From assembly GCA_965226915.1 (NCBI GenBank), contig CBDDEJ010000003.1, forward strand, positions 62,001 to 126,000: a DNA stretch of 64,000 nucleotides. The letters are read 5' to 3'. The notes under the pieces were generated by a model. The model was not told the origin of the DNA. It worked only from the letters and a program-made list of their open reading frames with translations, and did no database searches. Origin of the DNA: Io17-Chloro-G2 sp965226915 (GTDB lineage Bacteria > Chloroflexota > Dehalococcoidia > Lucifugimonadales > UBA3495). Every line of letters starts with the position of its first letter. The stretch's first letter is position 1. Of the stretch, positions 52,748 to 61,598 are shown piece after piece. A program made the translations under genes and the position numbers.

Positions 52748-54049
52748 ATGGTAGAGCTACGTCCGTTTCGTGGATGGCGTTACAATCCCGGCGTTGCCGG
52801 CGATCTGGCTTCGCTTATCTGTCCGCCCTACGACATCATCGATCAGGCGCTGGAAGAGGAGCTGCACCAGCGCAGCCCGTATAACGCGGTATATCTGGAA
52901 GGCGCCGCGAGGCCCGATTGGAACGCCCCCGCCGGCGACAGATATGCCCAGGCCGCCCAGCTGTTTCAAGACTGGCGAGAGCGGAATGTGCTTAACCGGG
53001 ATGAAGAGCCATGCTTTTATCTAATGCGGCATTCATATCCACACCAAGACCACGGCGCCAATAGGCAATTGACCCGCACCGGACTCATCGGCGCCGTTGG
53101 ATTGGAAGATTACCAGCGGTTACAGGTCCTGCGCCACGAATACACCCAGGAACCGGCGGTGCAAGACCGTGTCTCCTTGATGGACGCCTGCAACGCCAAT
53201 TTTAGCCCCATCATGTCCTTATACCGGGACGCTTCCGGGTCGCTGGAACAGGTGTTCAACTCCACTACGACCCAAGCGCCGCTCTTCCGGGTCGCCGATG
53301 ATTCCGGGCAGGAAACAGCTTTGTGGAAGATAACCAATCAGGAGGTTCAAGAACGAATCTCAAATCTATTTAGGGAAATCCCGGTATTCCTGGCCGACGG
53401 GCACCATCGGTACGAAGCCGCCTTGCGCCTTCGCGGGCAAAGACAAGCGGGATCCGGCGGGGACGCCGGCATGGCCCACAACTACGTCATGATGACCCTG
53501 TTTGAATTCAACGACCCCGGCTTACTTGTGCTGCCCTATCACCGGGTGGTGGCGGGTCTTTCTTCAATGGAACTGGAACAGCTGAGATCTCGTTTGGGCG
53601 AAATGTTCCAGATACAGGACGCGGGTTCGGCGGGAAGCGCCGAATTGGAAGCTCTGCTTGAACAGGTCGCCCAATCTAGCGCGGCGGTCATGGGCGTGGC
53701 CGGACTGGAAAACGGACGACTGAGCCTGCTTACGTTGAAGGAATCCCAGGCTGCCAAGGATTGGGGCCCGCTGGCCGTTTCCGAAGGTTGGATCCTGGAA
53801 GAGCAGGTATTAAAACCGATCTTGGGGGACGCCACGCCTCAGAGGGTCGACTACGCCCACGACCATCAGCAGGCATTGGACCAGGTGGCGACGGGAGAAC
53901 AGCAGTTGGCGTTTTTGCTAAAGCCATTTCCCATGGACGGTTTCGAGACTGTGGTGGGGGCCGGCCACGTCTTGCCCCGGAAGTCGACTTTTTTTTATCC
54001 CAAGCTGCCCACCGGTCTAGTGATCAACCAGTTGGAGGGCGAACTTTAA
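52748..54049 (+). CDS. DUF1015 family protein
   Basis: A 433-residue protein of the DUF1015 family (HTH-type/SerC-neighbour proteins in many bacteria). RPFRGWRYNPGVAGDLASLI, CPPYDIIDQALEEEL, RSPYNAVYLEGA, VFLADGHHRYEAALRLR and the C-terminal FLLKPFPMDGFETVVGAGHV, PRKSTFFYPKLPTGLVINQL are conserved positions. The FLADGHHRYE motif suggests an active site, but the function is unknown. A strong AGGAGG site precedes the ATG. Confidence 0.9.
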   Translation: MVELRPFRGWRYNPGVAGDLASLICPPYDIIDQALEEELHQRSPYNAVYLEGAARPDWNAPAGDRYAQAAQLFQDWRERNVLNRDEEPCFYLMRHSYPHQDHGANRQLTRTGLIGAVGLEDYQRLQVLRHEYTQEPAVQDRVSLMDACNANFSPIMSLYRDASGSLEQVFNSTTTQAPLFRVADDSGQETALWKITNQEVQERISNLFREIPVFLADGHHRYEAALRLRGQRQAGSGGDAGMAHNYVMMTLFEFNDPGLLVLPYHRVVAGLSSMELEQLRSRLGEMFQIQDAGSAGSAELEALLEQVAQSSAAVMGVAGLENGRLSLLTLKESQAAKDWGPLAVSEGWILEEQVLKPILGDATPQRVDYAHDHQQALDQVATGEQQLAFLLKPFPMDGFETVVGAGHVLPRKSTFFYPKLPTGLVINQLEGEL

Positions 54050-54097
54050 GGAGACTAGCGCCATGGTGGCCACAGGAATGGCCGCCCGACAGCGGGG

Positions 54098-54562
54098 TCA
54101 CTCTGGCGAATGGCGCTCTTCGTAGCTCATGGTGATGGCCTGCTCCGCCCTTTTACTGTGTTCAGCTATGAAGGCTTCCAGGCGGTTAATCTCAGCGGCA
54201 TTTTCCCCTTCGGCGTCTTCCCCAGAGGAGCGCGCCTTCTGGTGAAGGCTCTGCATGGTGTGACGAGCTTCGTCAACCTGTTTCACCAATTCAAGGGCTT
54301 GGAGCTCTTCCAATGCCGACTTCTTGATCGCCAGTACCCGCCGCCGGGTGGCCAATGCGTCTTCCAGGCGTTCGTCGATCTCGCCCATGGCGGACAGAGA
54401 TGAATCCAGGCCGGTTTTGCCATACAGCACTTGCCGCGGCAGACGGCGCAACTGGGTGCGAAACTGGTTGACCAGCGCGTCCAACTGGCTCTCTTTGTTC
54501 TGGATTTCGGCCAAGCTTATGCGCAGGGTGGCCATGACACTCTGTAACTGGGAAAAAGCCAC
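54098..54562 (-). CDS. Hypothetical coiled-coil protein
   Basis: A 154-residue, highly charged helical protein. A GGGAGGGAGG ribosome site eight bases before GTG 54562 favours that start over an upstream ATG at 54622. Heptad-like stretches (LRISLAEIQNKESQLDALVN, LATRRRVLAIKKSALEELQA, then LEAFIAEHSKRAEQAI) suggest one or two coiled coils. No transmembrane segment or known domain is visible. It lies convergent to the DUF1015 gene and 65 bases after the aminotransferase that precedes it on the same strand. Confidence 0.6.
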   Translation of the reverse strand: MAFSQLQSVMATLRISLAEIQNKESQLDALVNQFRTQLRRLPRQVLYGKTGLDSSLSAMGEIDERLEDALATRRRVLAIKKSALEELQALELVKQVDEARHTMQSLHQKARSSGEDAEGENAAEINRLEAFIAEHSKRAEQAITMSYEERHSPE

Positions 54563-54627
54563 GATATGAGCCTCCCTCCCCAAAGATGATGACTCGCGGG
54601 GATTATGGGTATGGGCCGGCAAACGGT

Positions 54628-55737
54628 TTAGGAAGCGCTAAACCCCACTTTTGGCAGCACCGTCTTGAGAGCGTCTATCACCTCTTCAATGTCTTCTAGG
54701 GCCACATAGCCAAGATGGCCGATGCGGAAGATATCGGTGCTCAGCTTGCCCTGGCCCGCCGCCAACACCACGTTTTCTTCATTGCGCATCATGCTCATCA
54801 GCTTGGCGTTGTCCACACCCGCCGGCATTTTGATGGCGGTGACGGTGTTCGATGCGTAGGTTTCGTCTTCCGCCAAAAGCTCCAATCCCAGGTTTTTAAC
54901 GCTTTCTCGAGTGAACTGGGCAATGCTGGCGTGCCGCTCGTACAGATTTTCCAGTCCCTCATCAAAAATCTTGTCCAAGGCCAGAGACAGGCCGTACATT
55001 GCTCCAACTGCCGGCGTAAATGGGGTCTGACCCCTCTCCAGATACGACTTGGCGGATTTGAGGTCGAAGTAGAATCGGGGCATGGCGGCGGTTTGCTCTG
55101 CCTCCCAGGCCGCCTCGCTCACGCTGATGAAGGCTAGTCCGGGAGGAATCATAAAGCCTTTCTGGGACGCCGTCCCCACCATGTCGCAGTTCCAACCGTC
55201 CACCGGCAAAGGGATACATCCCAGGCTGCTGACGGCGTCGACCAAGAGCAGTTTGTTGAATTCTCCCTTCACCACTGCGGCCATTTCCGCCAGCGGGTGG
55301 GTTATACCCGTTGAAGTCTCGTTGTGGGTGACCATCACCGCCTTTACGCCGGGGTCCTCGCTAAGGGCCCGGCGGATGGCGTCGGGGTCCACGGCCGCGC
55401 CCCACTCAAATTCCAACACCTTCACATCGGCTCCGTAGGCTCTGGCCAGATCGATGAACCTGTCGCCAAAGGAGCCAGCCGTTGCGGCTACGACTTTGTC
55501 ACCCGGAGAGAGGGTGTTGACGATGGACGCCTCCAATGCGCCGGTGCCTGACGCGGTCAGAATGAACAGATCGTTTTGGGTCATGAAGACCTGCTTTAGC
55601 TGTTCCGTGCTCCGGTTGATCATGTCTCGGAACTCGGGGCCCCGATGGTTGATCATCGGATTGGACATGGCTTCGACAATATCGTCGGGCACGGGCGTGG
55701 GTCCGGGGGTTCTAAGGTTCTGTCTTGGCATTTTCAC
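54628..55737 (-). CDS. Alanine-glyoxylate/serine-pyruvate-type aminotransferase
   Basis: A 369-residue class V PLP aminotransferase. TPGPTPVPDDIVEAM at the N-terminus, LTASGTGALEASIVNTL, THNETSTGITHPL, LLLVDAVSSLG (Asp to PLP) and GTASQKGFMIPPG with the PLP lysine are typical of AGT and serine-glyoxylate enzymes. GGAGG eight bases before GTG 55737 sets the start; an ATG eight codons upstream has no ribosome site. It probably interconverts glyoxylate or pyruvate with glycine, alanine or serine. Confidence 0.88.
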   Translation of the reverse strand: MKMPRQNLRTPGPTPVPDDIVEAMSNPMINHRGPEFRDMINRSTEQLKQVFMTQNDLFILTASGTGALEASIVNTLSPGDKVVAATAGSFGDRFIDLARAYGADVKVLEFEWGAAVDPDAIRRALSEDPGVKAVMVTHNETSTGITHPLAEMAAVVKGEFNKLLLVDAVSSLGCIPLPVDGWNCDMVGTASQKGFMIPPGLAFISVSEAAWEAEQTAAMPRFYFDLKSAKSYLERGQTPFTPAVGAMYGLSLALDKIFDEGLENLYERHASIAQFTRESVKNLGLELLAEDETYASNTVTAIKMPAGVDNAKLMSMMRNEENVVLAAGQGKLSTDIFRIGHLGYVALEDIEEVIDALKTVLPKVGFSAS

Positions 55738-55761
55738 TGATGCCGCCTCCAATATCTCCAT

Positions 55762-56130
55762 CGATTCGGCTCACCCGGATTCAGCCGGGAGAGCTCACAG
55801 CAAGGCAAAAAAAATCGCCGGGCTTCCAGCGAGTGCACATTATATCACCTGGTTCGCGAGCCTGCCACGCCGCTCCCCTCGCCCAACCATTGCCACTCCC
55901 GCTCATGTGGAGGCGGTCACCGGTATAATGAGCAAAATGGCGGCGCCGGGAGTAATTTCCAGTGGACTCGTCTCTCGTGCGGGCGATCAGCCCGCGCCCG
56001 AAAAACCCTCTGACTTTCGGGCGCATCAAAGCGGATACAGACCCTGGTGATGCGCTTGGCTTAGCAGTGTCCGGAGCCCAGGCTAGACACTCTGCGACCC
56101 ACACGTTCCAGCATCTCAACGGAGGCCATT
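55762..56130. other. Intergenic region with two overlapping hairpins before pgi
   Basis: No gene is supported in 369 bases. GCGGGC-GATCA-GCCCGC (55979-55995) and GCGCCCGAAA...TTTCGGGCGC (55994-56024) share two bases and could not both be fully formed in one RNA. No T-run follows. They lie about 110 bases upstream of pgi. Confidence 0.45.
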
Positions 56131-57735
56131 GTGAATCACCATATGATCGACGATGCTTTGAATGAGACTGCCCGCCGGGAACTGGTCAAACGGATGTGGG
56201 CCAAAGACCATACTCTCTGGAACGACGACCCAAAGGAGATTGCCGACAGGTTGGGCTGGCTGGACGTGGCTGAGGGGATGCAGGGACAGACCCCCACCTT
56301 GGAAGCATTTTCGGAAAAGGTGCGAGGCACCGGATTCACCCATATCGTGTTGTTGGGCATGGGAGGCAGCAGCCTTGGGCCCGAGGTTTTGCGCCAGAGT
56401 TTCCAGGAATCCGCCAAGGGATTCCCAAGCCTCATTGTCCTGGACTCCACCGTCCCGGCCAGGATTCAAGAAGTAACAGATCGGATAAACCCTGCGCTTA
56501 CGCTGTTCCTGGTGTCGTCAAAGTCAGGAACTACCGTGGAAACCATTTCCTACTACCGCTACTTCCGGAGATTGGTGGAAGAATCCGTCGGAGCCGCACG
56601 CGCGGGGGACAACTTCGTGGCCATCACCGACGGCGGAACACCGCTGGAGAAATTGTCCGAGGACGAGGGCTTCCGCCGAACGTTCCCCAACCCGCCGGAG
56701 TTAGGCGGAAGGTATTCCGTTCTGTCCTATTTTGGCTTGGTCCCGGCGGCATTGGCGGGCATAAAACTCGCGACCTTGTTGGACCGGGCACAAGAGATGG
56801 CCGCCAAATGTTCTGCCGGCGTTCCCCACGGCGAAAACCCCGGCGTTGCGCTGGGCGCGGCAATGGCCGGATTGGCGAAAGACGGGAGAGACAAGCTAAC
56901 GCTGGTGGCTTCTAAATCCATCCAAAGTTTTGGCCTGTGGGCAGAGCAAATGATCGCGGAAAGCCTGGGTAAAGACGGAAAAGGAATCATCCCCGTGGCG
57001 GGGGAGCCTTTATCCGAGCCGGAGTCTTATGGGCCAGACCGACGGTTCGTACACCTGTGCGCTCAATGGGAAGATTCCCAGAACCCGGAAGCCGTCGCTT
57101 TGAAACGGATTGAAGCGGCGGGATTCCCCGTATTCCGGGTAAAACTAGGCGACCCCTACGACTTGGGAGCGGAGTTTTTCCGATGGCAGTTCGCCACCGC
57201 CGCCGCCGGAGCGTTGATGGGGATTAACCCCTTTGACCAACCCGATGTTCAAGGCAGCAAGGACAATACGGACCGGGTGCTGGATATCCACCGAAGGACC
57301 GGCAAATTGCCTGCACCGCCTCCGGAAGGGGCAGTGGCCGCTCTTCTATCTCACGCGCGTCCAGGCGATTATCTGGTCATCATGGCCTACATAAAACAGA
57401 CCGATGAGTCCGATGAATCCTTCGCCCGGCTGCGGCGATGGACGTTGAAGAAGCATGGCTTGGCCACAACGCTGGGCTATGGACCCCGGTTCCTCCATTC
57501 CACCGGGCAGCTCCACAAGGGCGGCCCGGCCAACGCGCTATTTTTGCAACTGACCTCGGACCATCCCATTGACCTGGAAATCCCCGGCCAGGACTACAGC
57601 TTCGGCATCCTCGCATCCGCCCAGTCCACAGGAGACCTGGAGGCGCTTCACGCATTGGGGCGCCGCGCAGTCAGGGTGCATTTGGGGCGCGAACCGGCGG
57701 CAGGTCTATTTCGGTTGTTAGAAGGGCTTGATTAG
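56131..57735 (+). CDS. pgi: Glucose-6-phosphate isomerase
   Basis: A 534-residue phosphoglucose isomerase that interconverts glucose 6-phosphate and fructose 6-phosphate. GMGGSSLGPEVLRQ and VSSKSGTTVETISYY form the sugar-phosphate site; NPFDQPDVQGSKDNTDRVL and the C-terminal HSTGQLHKGGPANALFLQL carry the Glu/His/Lys catalytic set seen in this branch. The start is GTG 56131 with GGAGG at 56120-56124. It is 18 bases ahead of a disulfide-reductase gene and upstream of gnd-zwf. Confidence 0.92.
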   Translation: MNHHMIDDALNETARRELVKRMWAKDHTLWNDDPKEIADRLGWLDVAEGMQGQTPTLEAFSEKVRGTGFTHIVLLGMGGSSLGPEVLRQSFQESAKGFPSLIVLDSTVPARIQEVTDRINPALTLFLVSSKSGTTVETISYYRYFRRLVEESVGAARAGDNFVAITDGGTPLEKLSEDEGFRRTFPNPPELGGRYSVLSYFGLVPAALAGIKLATLLDRAQEMAAKCSAGVPHGENPGVALGAAMAGLAKDGRDKLTLVASKSIQSFGLWAEQMIAESLGKDGKGIIPVAGEPLSEPESYGPDRRFVHLCAQWEDSQNPEAVALKRIEAAGFPVFRVKLGDPYDLGAEFFRWQFATAAAGALMGINPFDQPDVQGSKDNTDRVLDIHRRTGKLPAPPPEGAVAALLSHARPGDYLVIMAYIKQTDESDESFARLRRWTLKKHGLATTLGYGPRFLHSTGQLHKGGPANALFLQLTSDHPIDLEIPGQDYSFGILASAQSTGDLEALHALGRRAVRVHLGREPAAGLFRLLEGLD

Positions 57736-58406
57736 GAGAATGGGGGTAGGAAAATGACGGTGGACAAATTCGATTTGATGGTCATTGGATCCGGGTCAGG
57801 ACTGGAAATCTCTGCTGAGGCTTCGGATCGGGGTATGTCGGTGGCTGTGGTCGAGGAAGGCCCCTTCGGCGGCACCTGCCTGAACCGGGGCTGTATTCCC
57901 TCAAAGATGCTGATCCATTGCGCCGACGTGGTGGAAACCATCAAGCGAGCCCATCTATTCGGGATTGAAGCCCACTTGGGCAAGATAGATTGGGATTTCA
58001 TCATGAAACGAACCTACCAGGAGATCGACCAAGATGCCGAGAACATAGAATCCGGAAACCGGAACACTGAGAACATCACCGTTTTCAAGGGTTCCGGCCG
58101 ATTTGTGGCCGATAAAACCCTAGAGGTTAACGGGCAGCAGATAACGGCCGAAACTATTCTCATCGCCGCCGGAACTAGACCTTGGGTTCCCTCAATCCCG
58201 GGCCTAGAGAGCACACTCCATCTCACATCAGACGAGGCGTTGCGGCTGCCGCAGCAACCCAAGGGAATGGCCATCATGGGCGGCGGATATATCGCCGCCG
58301 AGCTGGCCCGCTTCTTCGGTTCCCTGGGGACAGAAGTCACCCTGATCCACCGGCGGTCCACCATGCTCCGGGAGGAAGATGATGAGATCGCACAACGGTT
58401 CACCTA

Positions 58407-59635
58407 AACCAAAGCTAAGGTGAAACCTACATAAAGCGAACCCGAAGAGGAGTTGTGATATTCTGTAAAAGAAGTCGAGTGGCGGTGGTGGAAGGGATGA
58501 CAGACATAGTGCAACTCATGGAAGAGCGGCAACTCAATGTAGGTGATTTACGGGAAAGGATGTATCGGGCGCCAACACCTCGGGAGCGAGAGCGATGGCA
58601 TGGGCTATGGTTGTTGGCCCAAGGGTGGTCGGCCACTCAAGTGGCTGAGGCTTTGGAGAGAGAGCCTCATACCATCGGAAAGTGGCTGGACAACTTTCGC
58701 CAAGGCGGGGCCCAAGGTTTGGTCTTTGAGCAGACTGGGGGTTCCCCCCCGTCTTGAACCGAGGTCAACAGAACCAACTGAAGTCTGCGGTGCAAAATCC
58801 GCCTGGGGAGGCGGGGATTGAATTGTCCAACTGGAACTGGAAAGTAGTAAGGCAATTTCTCAAGCAGAGCTTTGACCTGGGGCTGAGTCGGAGCAGTTGC
58901 TTGAACTACCTCCATCGGTTGGGCTTCGTGCTGAAGCGACCCAAGAAACGCCTCCTGAAAGCCAAGGATGAAGAACGGAAAGCCTTCGTCCTCCAGTACA
59001 GCCAAATCCGAGAGGAGGCCCAAGAGAGTGGAGCCAAGATCTTCTTCGTGGATGAAGCCCACTTTCGGGCCGATGCCGACCTGCGAGGCAAATGGGTACT
59101 CAAGGGAGAGGCAGCGCTGGTGGACTCCACCAGTCCCCGGTGGGGAGAGAAGGCCTGCTACTACTCGGGAGTTTGTCTGGAGATTGGGGAGGTGGAAGCC
59201 ATGGAAATAGCTGGAAACAGCAATGCCGAGACCTCCACCGCCTTTTTACAGCAGCTAAGAGCAAACTATCCTGGACCTCTGGTAGTAATCTGGGACAACG
59301 GACCAGCCCACCGAGGAGCAGCGATTCGCAGCTATTTGACCACTCCGAACTTGCATCTGCGGTTGGTGGCCTTACCGGCCTACAGCCCAGACTTCAATGC
59401 CGACGAAGCCGTCTGGGACTGGGCCAGGGAAGAGGTGACGGCCAACGAATGCCTGGGAACAAAAGCCAAAGTCCAAGAGAAGATGAATCAATTCTTCGGC
59501 GGGCTAGCTCACCGTAAGGATGAAGTGAAACGTCGCTGCCGAACCCGGTTACAGGCCCGAGCCGATGCGTTGATCTTTACACCTGCCGTGCCTTTGCCAT
59601 CACTGCCCAATGTAGTTCCCACCTTGGCTTTGGTT
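58407..59635 (+). mobile_element. IS630-family element, inserted in the CTAG of an M1 copy
   Basis: Terminal inverted repeats AACCAAAGCTAAGGTG and AACCAAAGCCAAGGTG lie between TA dinucleotides (58405-58406 and 59636-59637), the IS630/Tc1 target. The TA was the centre of the left CTAG of an M1 copy: C at 58404 and G at 59638 are its outer bases. So M1 came first and IS630 second. Confidence 0.9.
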
Positions 59636-59638
59636 TAG
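58455..59638 (+). CDS. IS630-family transposase, two overlapping frames joined at a C7 run
   Basis: The first frame (58455-58757, 100 residues) is a helix-turn-helix domain (LAQGWSATQVAEALEREPHT). The second (58754-59638) has the DDE domain with FFVDEAHFRADADL (first Asp), VVIWDNGPAHRGAAI (second Asp) and YSPDFNADEAVWDWAR (Glu). They overlap at seven C residues (58744-58750); a -1 slip or one extra C joins them as GGSPPVLNRG. Programmed frameshifting is known in IS630 relatives, but a base error is equally possible. The stop codon TAG is formed by the target TA and the first outer base. Confidence 0.82.
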
Positions 59639-59813
59639 AGGTCTGGCCGGAAAGCCATTGGCCGGGTTTCGCGCTACGCCAGACAGACGTATTATAGTCT
59701 TATGTGGCATGATAGTATCTGTAATACGGTTCAAGAATCCACTGTTACATCTATAATCGTCGCTAAGAAAACGACGACTTGGGGAGAATCGGGGTTTCCG
59801 TCCGAGTTTCTAG
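59636..59813 (-). mobile_element. Miniature element M1, copy 8, split from its left base by IS630
   Basis: Inverted copy. Its left CTAG is divided by IS630 (C at 58404, then TA, with TAG at 59636-59638); its right CTAG is 59810-59813. It lies within the disulfide oxidoreductase gene. Confidence 0.88.
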
Positions 59814-60618
59814 GTATACCAAAGGAAGTTGAATCTACCTCTGAACTCCCAGGTGACGGAGGTTGAAACCAAGGATGGCGGAATTTCATTGAAAGTAGCT
59901 GTGGAGCATGAAGGTCAACCGCACAGCACTGTCGTCGACACGGATGCCCTGTTGCTGGCGACGGGCCGGGCGCCTAACACAGACCTGTTGGACGTGGCAA
60001 AAACCGGTGTAGAGGTGGATGACCGGGGATACATAAAAACCAGCCAGTACCTGGAAACCAACGTGCCCGGAATTTGGGCATTGGGCGACATAGTGGGCAG
60101 ATACCTGCTGAAACACAGCGCCAACCTGGAGGCCGCCTACGCCGCCAACAACATTTTCCACCCCTCACACCAACAACCGGTGGACTACCGGGCCATGCCC
60201 CACGCCGTTTTCGCGTCTCCCCAGGTGGCCAGCGTTGGTCTGACCGAGGAGTTGGCCACCCGTATGGACATCGAATACGTGAGCGCGACTTATAACTATA
60301 TCGACACCGCCTACGGGTCCTCCATCGAAGACCGGGACGGCTTCGTGAAAGTCCTGGCCGACCCGGAAACCAGGGATATCCTCGGCTGCCACATCATCGG
60401 CGCCGATGCTTCCATATTGATCCAAGAGGCCGCCAACGCCATGGGCATGGGGCTTACCACCGATCCGATCACTCAGTCGATATACGTGCATCCAGCGTTG
60501 CCCGAGGTTGTGCAGCGTGCTTTCGCCCAGTTGCCTTTCTGACGCTGTACCGATTCGTTGGCTCGGCCTGCCATGAACCCCCAGTCTTAGATAACTCTGG
60601 GCCAATGGCCCGTTCGGC

Positions 60619-60624
60619 TATAAT
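60619..60624 (+). promoter_or_regulatory. Likely -10 element of gnd-zwf
   Basis: A perfect TATAAT about 50 bases before the gnd start. The -35 region is not convincing. Confidence 0.4.
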
Positions 60625-60671
60625 CCATTCCAATTGGAGCCAGGCCGAGGCTACCGGCGCCTTAATCTCAT

Positions 60672-61598
60672 ATGGGGGCAGAGACTGTGGAACTGGGTAT
60701 GATCGGACTCGGAAGAATGGGTGGCAACATGGTCCAACGCTTGCTGCAGGGCGGGCACCGGGTAATCACCTATGACCCCAACGCTCAAGCGGTGGCCCAA
60801 GCCCAATCTTTGGGAGCGGTGGCCGCCTCATCTCTGGGAGACCTGGTTTCCCAACTACAAGACCCCAAGGCAGTATGGATCATGGTTCCTGCGGGGCAGG
60901 CGACCCAGGACACCGTGGATGAGTTGGCATCGCTCCTTTCGGCGGGAGACACGGTGCTGGACGGAGGCAACGCCAACTACAAAGAGAGCATCAGCCGGGG
61001 GATACAACTGGCCGGCATGGGGATCTACTTCCTGGACGTGGGCACCAGCGGCGGAGTTTGGGGGCTGGCCAACGGATATTGCCTAATGGTGGGCGGCGAT
61101 GAAGCGGCTTACCGGCGGCTGGAACCCATCTTCCAGACGCTTGCGCCCGCCCACGACCGGGGATATAGCCGCGTGGGGGCAAGCGGGGCGGGCCACTTCG
61201 TCAAGATGGTCCATAACGGGGTGGAATACGGCCTGATGCAGTCCTACGCCGAGGGTTTCGAGATCATGCAAGCCAAGGAAGAATTTGGTTTCGACCTGGC
61301 GGGTATCGCCGAGACCTGGCGCCACGGCAGCGTGGTTAGCTCTTGGCTGTTGGACTTGGCGGCGGCCGCCCTGAAGGAAGACCCGGAGTTGGACTCCCTG
61401 CAAGCTTTCGTCGAGGATTCGGGAGAAGGACGCTGGACGGTGCAGGAATCGGTGGATCTGGGAGTGCCCGCCCCGGTGATCACGCTGTCTCTACAGAACC
61501 GGTTCCGGTCTCGCCAGGACCAGCCCTTCGGTTCAAAGCTGTTAGCCGCCTTGCGCCAGCAATTCGGTGGCCACTCAGTCAGGAAGCCCGGCCCATGA
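60672..61598 (+). CDS. gnd: 6-phosphogluconate dehydrogenase (decarboxylating), short type
   Basis: A 308-residue enzyme of the short, often NAD-linked 6PGDH branch. MIGLGRMGGNMVQRLL is the dinucleotide fold; WIMVPAGQ, GGNANYKESISRG, DVGTSGGVWGLANGYCLMVGG (substrate loop) and SGAGHFVKMVHNGVEYGLMQ with the catalytic Lys are all present. It oxidises 6-phosphogluconate to ribulose 5-phosphate and CO2. The start is ATG 60672 or, more likely by family length, GTG 60687 (ELGMIGLG). Its stop overlaps the zwf start as ATGA. Confidence 0.93.
   Translation: MGAETVELGMIGLGRMGGNMVQRLLQGGHRVITYDPNAQAVAQAQSLGAVAASSLGDLVSQLQDPKAVWIMVPAGQATQDTVDELASLLSAGDTVLDGGNANYKESISRGIQLAGMGIYFLDVGTSGGVWGLANGYCLMVGGDEAAYRRLEPIFQTLAPAHDRGYSRVGASGAGHFVKMVHNGVEYGLMQSYAEGFEIMQAKEEFGFDLAGIAETWRHGSVVSSWLLDLAAAALKEDPELDSLQAFVEDSGEGRWTVQESVDLGVPAPVITLSLQNRFRSRQDQPFGSKLLAALRQQFGGHSVRKPGP

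Larger units (their letters stand above)
57754..60542 (+). pseudogene. FAD-dependent disulfide oxidoreductase (dihydrolipoyl dehydrogenase/mycothione reductase-like), split by M1 and IS630
   Basis: The N-terminal part (57754-58404) has the FAD Rossmann motif VIGSGSGLEISAEA, the redox pair in GGTCLNRGCIPSK and the NAD site MGGGYIAAELARFFG. It stops at RFT where the mobile elements enter. The C-terminal part resumes at 59814 in the same register (VYQRKLNLPLNSQVTEVE), with LLLATGRAPNTDLL, GIWALGDIVG and the dimer domain ending VHPALPEVVQRAFAQLPF, where His-x-x-x-x-Glu is the proton relay. Joining the flanks across CTAG would leave an in-frame TAG after RFT. Lipoamide, mycothiol-like or another disulfide may be the substrate. 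Confidence 0.88.

Noticed and set aside
55781..56119. A 112-codon minus-strand frame before pgi
   Set aside because: No ribosome site, mixed composition and no recognisable pattern; overlaps hairpins.
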